A stretch of 11,784 nt of DNA. Source: Desulfobacterales bacterium C00003060 (GTDB lineage: Bacteria; Desulfobacterota; Desulfobacteria; Desulfobacterales; C00003060). Below are positions 1 through 6,597 of this stretch, piece after piece. Location of the stretch: NCBI GenBank assembly GCA_001751085.1, contig MAXP01000038.1, forward strand, positions 1 through 11,784, read 5' to 3'. The stretch's first letter is position 1, and each line of letters opens with the position of its first letter. Below the pieces are notes generated by a model. It had not been told where the DNA came from. It saw nothing but the letters and a program-made list of their open reading frames with translations, and searched no databases. A program made the translations under genes and the position numbers.

Positions 1-132
1 ATCCCAAGAGGTCGGCAATGGCGGGCAGGTTTGTGAGAATGTGGAAACGGTCGGTTTTCCTCTACAAAACGTTTACAAAATGGCGTATGGTGATGAGAAT
101 ACAACCTTTGAACCACTGAACCCATAAACGGT
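1..132. repeat. Left copy of a long dispersed repeat (inverted partner at 11565-11705)
   Basis: Seen directly: this stretch matches the reverse complement of 11565-11705. The first 35 bases are identical, and the 38 bases from about 77 to 114 are also identical. There are scattered substitutions elsewhere, and one 8-base unit (ctctgaac) is present on the right and missing here. The inner end carries GAAC tetranucleotides spaced 8 bases apart and closes with a variant of gaacggtt. No convincing reading frame runs through it. The copy starts at the first base of the window, so it probably continues further left. It looks like a dispersed non-coding repeat, not an insertion-sequence end. Confidence 0.85.
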
Positions 133-213
133 TACGTGTTGTGAAGTCAAGGATATCAGCAAACTATTACCTTTGAACGTGGAACCGATCACTTTAGATT
201 TGAGAGCAAGAAA

Positions 214-702
214 ATGTCAACATATGAGTATCCTGACAGACCTCAGGTCGCTGTCGGGGCAATCGTGATCAGAGACAACAAGGTCCTCTTTGTCAAGCGA
301 GGCCAACCGCCAGGTGAAGGGGAATGGACCATTCCGGGCGGTCGCGTGGAGTTGGGTGAGTCCTTGCAAAAAGCGGCTGAACGAGAAGTCAAAGAAGAGA
401 CTGGTGTCATTATTCGAGCCGGAAATCCAGTTCATATTTTTGATCGGATCGACCGTGATCATCTGGGCCATATCCGATTCCACTATGTCATTGTAGATCT
501 CCTGGCCGATTATATAAGAGGCGAACCCTATCCCAACGATGATGCGTGTGAGGCTCGCTGGGTCACACCCGAAGAATTGGATGAGCTGCCGGCAAGCCAA
601 ACAACAAAAGAGGTTTTGAGGAAGGCTCGTTGTAACTTCTCAAAAAGTTCGGGTGCGCTTGAAGTTATGGTAACAAGCCTCCGGCAAGGAGAACCGCTTT
701 AA
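214..702 (+). CDS. Nudix hydrolase (ADP-ribose pyrophosphatase/MutT-like)
   Basis: A 162-residue soluble protein with a perfect Nudix box: G43, five residues, E49, seven residues, R57-E58-V59, E61-E62, G64. This box binds the divalent metal that hydrolyses a nucleoside diphosphate linked to another group. The beta strand QVAVGAIVIRDNKVLFVKRG and the WTIPGG turn before the box are typical of the ADP-ribose pyrophosphatase/MutT branch, but the substrate cannot be fixed from sequence. The ATG at 214 follows a weak purine stretch (gagagcaagaaa), and no better start is visible. The Nudix fold should end near residue 138. The last 24 residues are encoded in part by a sequence (631-655) related to repeats just downstream, so the tail is probably repeat-derived. 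There is no obvious partner gene; it lies 194 nt before the cysteine-cluster gene. Confidence 0.9.
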   Translation: MSTYEYPDRPQVAVGAIVIRDNKVLFVKRGQPPGEGEWTIPGGRVELGESLQKAAEREVKEETGVIIRAGNPVHIFDRIDRDHLGHIRFHYVIVDLLADYIRGEPYPNDDACEARWVTPEELDELPASQTTKEVLRKARCNFSKSSGALEVMVTSLRQGEPL

Positions 703-712
703 TTCGACCTCC

Positions 713-745
713 AAACTATAATTTGTAGTTTGTGGTTCGTGGTTC
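713..745. repeat. Small hairpin plus tandem gtggttc repeat
   Basis: The aaacta at 713-718 pairs with tagttt at 726-731. It is followed directly by two exact tandem copies of gtggttc (732-738 and 739-745). There is no U-tract after the stem, so this is not a good terminator for the Nudix gene. It looks like a simple intergenic repeat. Confidence 0.5.
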
Positions 746-792
746 GTATAGCTTTTCAGAAAAAGATTTGCAAATTTGCGGGATGAATGGTC

Positions 793-873
793 GTAACTCT
801 TCTCAATAGGTCCGGGCAAATCATATTTTGCGACTATCCAAGAGACTGTTACCCAGGCTTTTTGAGGAGTTAC
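793..873. repeat. Imperfect inverted repeat, related to the 3' end of the Nudix gene
   Basis: The left arm at 793-816 begins gtaactcttctcaa, and the right arm at 852-873 is its imperfect reverse complement. The loop is about 35 nt. A third, direct copy of the same sequence lies at 631-655 inside the Nudix coding region. The arrangement resembles a small palindromic mobile repeat (REP- or MITE-like). No target duplication could be identified. Confidence 0.6.
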
Positions 874-896
874 CGCATGGGGAGTAACCGCACAGA

Positions 897-1298
897 TTGA
901 GAGACTTTAGCTGTAAAGGGTGTGGCAATTGCTGTGTTCATGCTTGCTTCAGTGAGGTGGAGGAAGCGGACGTACGTTTATGGGAAAGAAAGGCAAGGAT
1001 GGACATACTTGAATGGGTTCGCCCTAGGCCAATCGGTGACGGAGAATATGCCTATGAAGTCTGGATTGATCCAAGGACAGGGCAGGAGGTTGATAGATGC
1101 CCATGGTTAAAAAGATTATCCAATAACGGCAGGTACTTTTGTCGGATTCATGAGGTGAAACCGACAATCTGCAGGTATTTTCCTGGGTCAAAAAAACATG
1201 CTCACGAGATTGGATGTAAAGGATTTGATCCTATTGAAGGTTCCCCGCAGCCTCCGGCCAATAGGGCCTACGCCCCGGAGGGCAAGCTGCGGGGTTAG
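897..1298 (+). CDS. YkgJ-type cysteine-cluster protein (CxxCxxCC, putative metal or Fe-S binding)
   Basis: A 133-residue soluble protein of the YkgJ/UPF0153 family. The N-terminus has C6, C9, C12, C13 and C17 (CKGCGNCC core). Further cysteines are C68 in a CPWL motif, C82 in FCRIHEVKPTICRYFP, C92, and C107 in IGCKGF. This is the usual pattern of the family, thought to bind zinc or an iron-sulphur cluster; its biochemical role is not established. The start must be the TTG at 897, because an in-frame TAA lies at 885-887 and the first cysteine is at residue 6. A ggggag stretch at 879-884 is a distant possible ribosome-binding site. The last 18 or so residues are encoded by a strong GC-rich palindrome (1243-1294) and are rich in Pro, Gly and Ala. 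They look like an acquired tail. It converges on the serine hydrolase gene, 64 nt away. Confidence 0.8.
   Translation: MRDFSCKGCGNCCVHACFSEVEEADVRLWERKARMDILEWVRPRPIGDGEYAYEVWIDPRTGQEVDRCPWLKRLSNNGRYFCRIHEVKPTICRYFPGSKKHAHEIGCKGFDPIEGSPQPPANRAYAPEGKLRG
1243..1294. repeat. GC-rich palindrome at the 3' end of the cysteine-cluster gene
   Basis: The arms are ccccgcag (1243-1250) with ctgcgggg (1287-1294), and inside them cctccgg (1251-1257) with ccggagg (1275-1281). A 5-nt bulge lies on the right side, and the apex carries another ggcc pair. Only a modest T-rich stretch follows (from 1295), so it may help end transcription but is not a classic intrinsic terminator. It overlaps the coding end and supplies the stop codon region. 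Confidence 0.7.
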
Positions 1299-1339
1299 CG
1301 CTTGCTTTTGCGGTTCAGTGCCGAGGCAAAATATCTGAT

Positions 1340-1359
1340 ACTAAGAACGAGCCCTTAGT
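1340..1359. terminator. Weak inverted repeat between convergent genes
   Basis: The actaag at 1340-1345 pairs with cttagt at 1354-1359 over an 8-nt loop, in the 64-nt gap between two convergent genes. The position suits a bidirectional terminator, but the stem is short and lacks a U-tract on either strand. This is a weak call. Confidence 0.2.
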
Positions 1360-1362
1360 GCT

Positions 1363-2442
1363 TCACCCAGGGATTGAACCCATCACCGTATCATGAAGAA
1401 GTGGCCGGAACGTTTTGATTCGTTCATTTTGCCGGCTGGGGTGAATGCGATTGGTCAGGAGGATCACGATTAGGCCTTTTGAAAGGTCCATCCAGAAGGA
1501 TGTGCCGGCAAAACCAAGATGGCCGACACTATGATCAGAGAAATAATGCCCGCTGCTCGAATCTGGCCGTGATGGGGTGTCAAACCCGAGTGCCCAACTC
1601 CCAACGTCGGAATGACGCTCGAAAAAGGTCTGAACCACATCACGGTGAAATAGGCCGGTATTGGCTCTTCCGGTGCAAGCATTCAGAAGTTCTTCCAGTA
1701 GACCGTATACATCCTTTGCTGTCCCGAATAGCCCTGCATGTCCTGCCACCCCTCCCAAGGCATAGGCATTTTCATCGTGCACTTCACCATTCAGGGTCTT
1801 GTCCCGCCAGGGGCAGTGTTCTGTTGCTGCAAAGTGTTGTTTTTCTCTGGGCTTACCTTTATCCAGGGGGATAAAGAAAAGATGCCTGAGTTCCAAGGGT
1901 TGGTATACGGAGTCTCTTACAAAATCATCAAGCTTTCTTTCGGAAGCATCCTCTACGACCCATTCCAAGACCATATAACCGAGATCACTGTACAAAGAGA
2001 CCAGGCCGGGTCTATGGATGAGGTTCTCACCAACAAGCAGGTCTCTGAGTCTGGCTTTCCGGTCAGAAGAAGCAAGCTTAATCAGTCTCTTGTAATAGGG
2101 CCGATAGTCGGGAAGGCCGGACGTGTGGGAAAGGAACTGGCGGATGGTGATCTGTCTCTTGTCTGTTCCCCCCAAAGCCGGTATTGTACTTGCTAATGTC
2201 TGATCAAGATTCAATTTTTCTTGCTGCACCAGGATCATAACGGCAACCGTGGTGGCAAGAGGCTTAGTCAAAGAGGCCAGGTCAAACACGGTATCGGTTG
2301 TCATAGGCCTTTCAGGTAGGAGGCAGGCCCGGCCAAATGCCTCAAAAAATAGTGCCTTCCCGTGTCTGGCAACAAGGAGGACCCCACCGGGGAATACACG
2401 CTCATCCACACCGCATTGCATTAATTCACGCACGGCTTTCAC
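1363..2442 (-). CDS. Beta-lactamase-fold serine hydrolase (class C/PBP-like)
   Basis: A 359-residue member of the beta-lactamase/AmpC-like serine hydrolase superfamily. The nucleophile motif is S57-L-T-K60 (within ASLTKPLATT). The second motif is Y151-S-D153, where YxN is more usual, and the third is H308-L-G310 (GHLGFAGTSFW), replacing KTG. A glycine/histidine-rich block at about 219-241 (HDENAYALGGVAGHAGLFG) is typical of a subgroup seen with peptidoglycan-recycling enzymes. There is no signal peptide, so it is probably cytoplasmic. It starts at a GTG that overlaps the upstream LD-carboxypeptidase stop by 4 nt (GTGA), implying translational coupling. By context it may act on muropeptides or cell-wall peptides inside the cell. 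Esterase or D-amino-acid amidase activity is equally possible from sequence. It is unlikely to be a resistance beta-lactamase, since it is not exported. Confidence 0.88.
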   Translation of the reverse strand: MKAVRELMQCGVDERVFPGGVLLVARHGKALFFEAFGRACLLPERPMTTDTVFDLASLTKPLATTVAVMILVQQEKLNLDQTLASTIPALGGTDKRQITIRQFLSHTSGLPDYRPYYKRLIKLASSDRKARLRDLLVGENLIHRPGLVSLYSDLGYMVLEWVVEDASERKLDDFVRDSVYQPLELRHLFFIPLDKGKPREKQHFAATEHCPWRDKTLNGEVHDENAYALGGVAGHAGLFGTAKDVYGLLEELLNACTGRANTGLFHRDVVQTFFERHSDVGSWALGFDTPSRPDSSSGHYFSDHSVGHLGFAGTSFWMDLSKGLIVILLTNRIHPSRQNERIKTFRPLLHDTVMGSIPG

Positions 2443-3359
2443 GGGTTCGCCTCAGAGGTTGCCGGTTCCAGGAATTGGAGGCTGCAAGTCTCGGTATCCA
2501 TGACTGCCTTGACTCCAACAGGCACTGTCAGGTTTTCTGATCCATGGCCCAGGTCAAATCCTGCCAGGATAGGGCACTTTGTATGGCGAAAGGCATCTTT
2601 GACAATACCATGTATTTGCTCAAGGGGACCACAGTCTTGAAAAGAGCCTAAAATGACCCCGACAACCCCATTGAGATGGCCCCCCAGCTTCAGTTGAGAA
2701 AGCATCCGGTCAATGCGGTAAGGCGCCTCACCCCGGTCTTCCAGGAAAACGATATGGCCTTCAAACCGAGGTTCAAATGGCGTGCCCATGAGATGGCAGA
2801 GGCTGGTTAAATTGCCACCAAATAGTGGCCCCGCTGCTCTTCCCGGGTGTAAGGAAACTGCCCTGGACGGCATAAAGCCAAGCGTCGTGGTGGAAGCAAT
2901 GGCATCAAACAAGGCTGAGCGGCTCTTTTCAGGGCCTTTTCCCAGTTCAGTCAAGACCGGCCCATGAAACGTAACAAGTCCACATCCGGCATAGATCGTT
3001 ACAAGGAGAGTGGTGATGTCGCTATATCCGACCAGGATTTTTGGATGGGCGGAAATTGTCCTAAACTGAAGCAACGGCAGAAGCTTTATGGAGCCGAATC
3101 CGCCACGTGCACAGAATATGGCCTTTACCGATTCATCCTCAAACAGCTTCGTCAGCAAGCCTGCACGTTCGGGGTCAGAACCGGCAAGGTATCCCTGCCG
3201 CATGAACACATTTGCGGGGACCTTGACCTGATAGCCCATTGATTCGAGCACTGCAACTCCACCCTCAAAAGCTTGCTGATCAAACGGGGAGGCCGGTGCT
3301 GCAATACCGATGGTATCGCCAGGACGCAGCATTGGAGGTTTGATAAGACAGTGTTGCAT
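2439..3359 (-). CDS. ldcA: Muramoyl-tetrapeptide (LD-)carboxypeptidase, S66 family
   Basis: From the ATG at 3359 this is 306 residues, the normal length for LdcA. The family cleaves the L,D bond before the terminal D-alanine of cytoplasmic murein tetrapeptide during recycling. The N-terminal strand is MLRPGDTIGIAAPASP. The nucleophile is in GYSDIT (Ser113). The acidic member is in LEDRGEAPYRIDRML (Glu207 of LED), and the histidine is in GFDLGHGSENLTVPVG (His272). Together these match the Ser-Glu-His catalytic set of S66 enzymes. There is no signal peptide. A TTG start at 3374 would add 5 residues and an internal ATG at 3332 would remove 9. None has a clear Shine-Dalgarno sequence, so the start is uncertain. 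It is the first gene of a two-gene operon with the beta-lactamase-fold hydrolase. Its leader contains a GAAC-type repeat (3412-3442). Confidence 0.9.
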   Translation of the reverse strand: MQHCLIKPPMLRPGDTIGIAAPASPFDQQAFEGGVAVLESMGYQVKVPANVFMRQGYLAGSDPERAGLLTKLFEDESVKAIFCARGGFGSIKLLPLLQFRTISAHPKILVGYSDITTLLVTIYAGCGLVTFHGPVLTELGKGPEKSRSALFDAIASTTTLGFMPSRAVSLHPGRAAGPLFGGNLTSLCHLMGTPFEPRFEGHIVFLEDRGEAPYRIDRMLSQLKLGGHLNGVVGVILGSFQDCGPLEQIHGIVKDAFRHTKCPILAGFDLGHGSENLTVPVGVKAVMDTETCSLQFLEPATSEANP

Positions 3360-3411
3360 TAAGTGACTTTTCAATAATTTGACGTTTGCGTCAGGACTTA
3401 TGCTCCCTTTT

Positions 3412-3442
3412 CCTTTGAACCCTGAACCTGTGAACGGTTACC
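3412..3442 (+). repeat. GAAC-octamer dispersed repeat copy
   Basis: Three GAAC units spaced 7 and 8 bases apart end in tgtgaacggttacc. This is the same core that ends the long repeats at both window edges, and a decayed form lies at 7965-7997. It sits between ldcA (minus) and the tRNA promoter. Confidence 0.65.
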
Positions 3443-3460
3443 TGGTTGGCACATCAATGG

Positions 3461-3490
3461 TTGACAGGGGATATGCAAAGTGTTAATAAT
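3461..3490 (+). promoter_or_regulatory. Sigma-70-type promoter of tRNA-Pro
   Basis: A perfect -35 TTGACA lies at 3461-3466 and a -10 AATAAT at 3485-3490 (5 of 6 consensus), with an 18-nt spacer. Reading the -10 as TAATAA gives a 17-nt spacer. The tRNA begins 25 nt after the -10, leaving a short 5' leader for RNase P to remove. Confidence 0.65.
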
Positions 3491-3515
3491 AAAAATTATG
3501 CTTTGAAATAGTCGG

Positions 3516-3592
<77 letters not shown>

Positions 3593-3609
3593 TCAAGAGT
3601 AATTATTTC

Positions 3610-3647
3610 GGCGGGTTATCAATATGATTTCCCGCCATTTTTGTTTT
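3610..3647 (+). terminator. Intrinsic terminator after tRNA-Pro
   Basis: The stem ggcggg (3610-3615) pairs with cccgcc (3631-3636), with an inner atca/tgat helix at the tip. It is followed by attttt and gtttt. It begins 17 nt after the tRNA 3' end. Confidence 0.85.
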
Positions 3648-3756
3648 CCGCGCTTCAGCAGATCTGGCGTCATTTGATCCTCGGCACATTCCCCGCAGCC
3701 CGGGTACGGGTGGACTATTACGGATGTGTAATCTTCAATGGCTATTCCTGAATAAC

Positions 3757-3810
3757 AAAAAAACCTCCACTAAACTGGAAGAAGCCCTTTCTTGCGCGTT
3801 CAGTGGAGGT
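3757..3810 (-). terminator. Strong minus-strand intrinsic terminator
   Basis: Read on the minus strand, acctccactgaac (from 3810) pairs over 13 bp with gtttagtggaggt (ending 3763), followed by seven Ts. An inner aagaa/ttctt helix caps the stem. The one imperfect position is a G-U pair in minus-strand RNA but an A-C mismatch in plus-strand RNA. The T tract also lies only on the minus side, so the orientation is clear. Confidence 0.8.
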
Positions 3811-3843
3811 CCTTTGAGCAAAGAAAACCGTCAACCGGCACCC
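3757..3843 (-). ncRNA. Candidate minus-strand small RNA ending in a strong terminator
   Basis: This is an inference. A strong minus-strand terminator (3757-3810) has no minus-strand gene upstream of it; the genes to its right run on the plus strand for 2.5 kb. A possible minus promoter has -35 ttgtgg (3872-3877) and -10 tattaa (3850-3855) with a 16-nt spacer. That would give a transcript of roughly 85-90 nt. The unpaired 5' part is short and pyrimidine-rich (ggttttctttgctc), and the main stem begins acctcc, which is complementary to Shine-Dalgarno sequences. No known RNA family was recognised. Confidence 0.3.
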
Positions 3844-3908
3844 CTTGCTTTAATATCCTTTATCAAGGACACCACAAATGGTCAATAGCAAATTCATGAG
3901 GCATGGGA

Positions 3909-3936
3909 TTGTAATCTTTGTTATCTGTGATATGTT
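3909..3936 (+). promoter_or_regulatory. Possible promoter of ctpA
   Basis: The -35-like ttgtaa (3909-3914) and -10-like tatgtt (3931-3936) are separated by 16 nt, about 100 nt before the preferred ctpA start. The match is modest. If right, translation cannot begin at the in-frame TTG at 3918. Confidence 0.3.
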
Positions 3937-4037
3937 GTCACAATTGGGGCTATGCCGCAATTGCAGTATTGGAGGAGAAATCCATTAGTCCAGGTCAGCG
4001 GCATAAAATGGTTGGCGAATTTATTTTCGGAGGGCGC

Positions 4038-5399
4038 ATGACGCAATTGGTGAAAAGACATAAGGCGATCTTCGGGGTGTTGTTGTTTTTCGCTCCTGTC
4101 CTTTGGGTGGCAATCAGCGGCATTCATCAACACCTGTTGGCTGGCACAGACAAGACTTACGAAGAACTCAAAGTGTTCAGTGACGTTCTTGATATTATAG
4201 AGAAGAACTATGTAGAGCCGGTTGATTCCAAGAAGCTCATCCGCGGTGCGATCCGGGGGATGATAAGCTCTATTGATCCTCACTCTGCTTTTCTGTTGCC
4301 GGAATCCTACAAAGATCTTCAGATAGAAACCAAGGGTCAATTCAGCGGCATCGGGATTGTTATTACCATGCAAGACAATGTCATCACAGTTATCTCTCCG
4401 ATAGAGGGCTCGCCGGCATACGATGCAGGAATCAAGGCTGGAGACCAAATCATCGCGGTAAACGGAGAAGAGACCAAGGACATGATGTTGTGGGAAGCGG
4501 TCAAGAGGATGCGCGGTGAGAAGGGGACCTCCGTGGTGATTAGTATCAGGCGAAAAGGAGAGACTGAGCCCATTGATTTCACCATTGTGCGGGACATTAT
4601 TCCCCTGGAGAGCGTACGGTATTACGTGCTCAAACCTGGGTATGGCTACATTCGAATTACGAACTTCAGGGAGAATACCAATGATGATGTGAGGGCAGCC
4701 CTAAAGAATCTGGAATCGGCCAAAACGCCCTTAAAAGGATTGATTCTGGACCTTCGTGATAATCCCGGAGGCCTCCTTGATCAGGGGGTAAGGGTCGCAG
4801 ACACGTTTCTGGAGAAAGGGACAATCGTTTCAATCAAGGGAAGACAGAAGACCCATTCGAAGATCTACGTGGCCCAGCGCAACAAGGATAAACATCCTTA
4901 TCCGATCGTGCTCCTTATCAATGAGGGAAGTGCAAGCGCATCAGAGATCGTAGCGGGGGCGCTGCAGGATCACGGCCGTGCTTTAGTGCTGGGTACGACC
5001 TCGTTTGGAAAAGGGTCGGTTCAGACTGTTGAGCCATTGCGAGATGGCTCAGGCTTGAAATTGACCATAGCGCGTTATTACACTCCTAATGGTCATTCAA
5101 TACAGGCTAAGGGGATTGTTCCGGATGTGGTTGTCGAGCAGGGGCGTCTTTCCAAAGAGGAAAGAAAAAGACATCCTCATTTGAAGGAAAAGGACCTGAA
5201 AAACCATATTTCAGCCGTGCCGGAAGAGGGATTATCAAGGGAAATGAAAGAGGACATCCGACAAATAAGGGGTGTGAAGGTTCCCGGCGAAGGGGCTTCA
5301 GATGTTGTAAAACGACTCGTTGAAGAAGATAATCAGGTTAGGACAGCGCTTGACATTCTCACAAGTTGGGAGACGTTTTCAAAGATGTCGCGTCAATGA
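4038..5399 (+). CDS. ctpA: Carboxyl-terminal processing protease CtpA/Prc, S41 family
   Basis: A 453-residue periplasmic serine protease. It cuts proteins near their C-terminus, and in other Gram-negatives its targets include cell-wall hydrolases. A membrane anchor or signal segment covers about residues 11-28. A conserved SSIDPHSAFL helix region follows at about 77-86. The PDZ domain spans about 100-175 (GIGIVIT...SPAYDAGIKAGDQIIAVNGE). The protease core contains LDLRDNPGG (about 237-245). The catalytic Ser-Lys-Gln set is Ser300 in NEGSASASEI, Lys325 in GKGSVQT and Gln329; the 25- and 4-residue spacings match CtpB/Prc. The ATG at 4038 is preferred because ggaggg sits just upstream and it places the signal segment at the N-terminus. 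An in-frame TTG at 3918 would add 40 residues of unlikely sequence. It overlaps the next gene by 4 nt (ATGA). Confidence 0.95.
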   Translation: MTQLVKRHKAIFGVLLFFAPVLWVAISGIHQHLLAGTDKTYEELKVFSDVLDIIEKNYVEPVDSKKLIRGAIRGMISSIDPHSAFLLPESYKDLQIETKGQFSGIGIVITMQDNVITVISPIEGSPAYDAGIKAGDQIIAVNGEETKDMMLWEAVKRMRGEKGTSVVISIRRKGETEPIDFTIVRDIIPLESVRYYVLKPGYGYIRITNFRENTNDDVRAALKNLESAKTPLKGLILDLRDNPGGLLDQGVRVADTFLEKGTIVSIKGRQKTHSKIYVAQRNKDKHPYPIVLLINEGSASASEIVAGALQDHGRALVLGTTSFGKGSVQTVEPLRDGSGLKLTIARYYTPNGHSIQAKGIVPDVVVEQGRLSKEERKRHPHLKEKDLKNHISAVPEEGLSREMKEDIRQIRGVKVPGEGASDVVKRLVEEDNQVRTALDILTSWETFSKMSRQ

Positions 5400-6568
5400 G
5401 TGCCCGTAAAAGCCCTTCAAGAAACCCCAAAGTGGGGCTTGTTATCCTCAGCCTTGTTTTTGTGGGGATCTCAGGCTATGTGCTGTGCCGGTCATTCACC
5501 TCGAGACACTCACAACCACCTGTATTGCCGGTCTTTGAAAGCTATCCCTCTCAAAGCATAGAGACCCAAATCAAACAGATAGATCAGTGCATCTACGATA
5601 CACTGTTGGTCCTTAATATCCCTGCCGGAGATGTGACATTCAAAACCGTAGAACCAAAGATGGTCAGTGAGGAATCTTGGGCATTTTCAGAACTCGAGAT
5701 ATGTTTTCCAACGACTCTCCAGCGCAGCAATATTGAACAAGCTCTTTTTAGACGACTCTCTGAACATATCCAAAGGAAATCCCTTCGATTTGCCTCGATA
5801 TCCAAACAAGAGTTGGTCCTTGATATTTCTATCAACACACATCACACTCATCGCCTTGTTTTTGTAAGATGCGACCAAGAAAGGCCTGTGGCATCCCAAC
5901 CTTCAAGTCTTCCCTTGGTCGCGATCATCATTGATGACCTGGGATATGATGAAATAATCGCCTCAAAGTTTCTGGCTCTCGATGGTGTGCTCTCTTTTTC
6001 CGTGCTTCCACACAGTCCCTTTCAAGAAAGCATCGCCACGGCAATTCACAACAGCGGTCGAGATGTCCTGCTCCATCTTCCGATGCAACCCATGGAATAT
6101 CCCCAAGTTGATCCAGGGGCCGGAGCCCTTCTTTGCTCCATGACGCCCGACGTCTTGGTTGATCAGCTTCGAAAAAACCTGGATTCGGTTCCTTTTGCCG
6201 TGGGCGTTAATAATCATATGGGTTCCAGGCTAACCCAGGATTCGGGAAAAATGCGCCGGATATTCGCAGTCCTGAAAAGGCGGGACCTTTTTTTTGTTGA
6301 CAGCTTTACGACTCCTCGGTCCTGTTGCCGGAAAACGGCCCATGCCTTGAAACTCAAATTTGCACAAAGACAGGTTTTTTTGGACCACGTTCAGGATCCA
6401 AATGCGATCCGTTTCCAGATAAAGAGGCTTATCACTATAGCCGGGAAACAGGGCAAGGCAATTGGAATCGGGCACCCTTATGCCACTACATTGAAGGTGC
6501 TCAAGGAGGAACTAAGCAATATTAAGAAGAGGGTGAATCTTGTCAGGATCTCTGAATTAGCAGGATAA
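5396..6568 (+). CDS. Divergent polysaccharide deacetylase family protein (YibQ-like)
   Basis: A 390-residue protein with an N-terminal membrane segment at about 12-32, so it is exported or anchored. A variable linker at about 35-170 is followed by the divergent polysaccharide deacetylase domain (PF04748 type, about 173-390). Visible motifs are IIIDDLGYD (Asp180-Asp181), DVLLHLPMQPMEYP, GVNNHMGSRLT (about 270-280), FVDSFTTPRS (Asp302) and AIGIGHPYATTL (His360). These follow the order of the family, whose presumed substrate is peptidoglycan or another envelope glycan; activity is poorly documented. The ATG at 5396 overlaps the ctpA stop, pointing to translational coupling; no separate strong ribosome-binding site is seen. 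In E. coli the homologue yibQ follows envC, and in many other bacteria ctpA lies between them. Here envC is absent from the adjacent DNA. It ends 29 nt from the convergent TolC-family gene, with no clear terminator between. Confidence 0.9.
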   Translation: MSARKSPSRNPKVGLVILSLVFVGISGYVLCRSFTSRHSQPPVLPVFESYPSQSIETQIKQIDQCIYDTLLVLNIPAGDVTFKTVEPKMVSEESWAFSELEICFPTTLQRSNIEQALFRRLSEHIQRKSLRFASISKQELVLDISINTHHTHRLVFVRCDQERPVASQPSSLPLVAIIIDDLGYDEIIASKFLALDGVLSFSVLPHSPFQESIATAIHNSGRDVLLHLPMQPMEYPQVDPGAGALLCSMTPDVLVDQLRKNLDSVPFAVGVNNHMGSRLTQDSGKMRRIFAVLKRRDLFFVDSFTTPRSCCRKTAHALKLKFAQRQVFLDHVQDPNAIRFQIKRLITIAGKQGKAIGIGHPYATTLKVLKEELSNIKKRVNLVRISELAG

Positions 6569-6597
6569 TGGAGCCTTTGACAATGCGATGCGTATAA

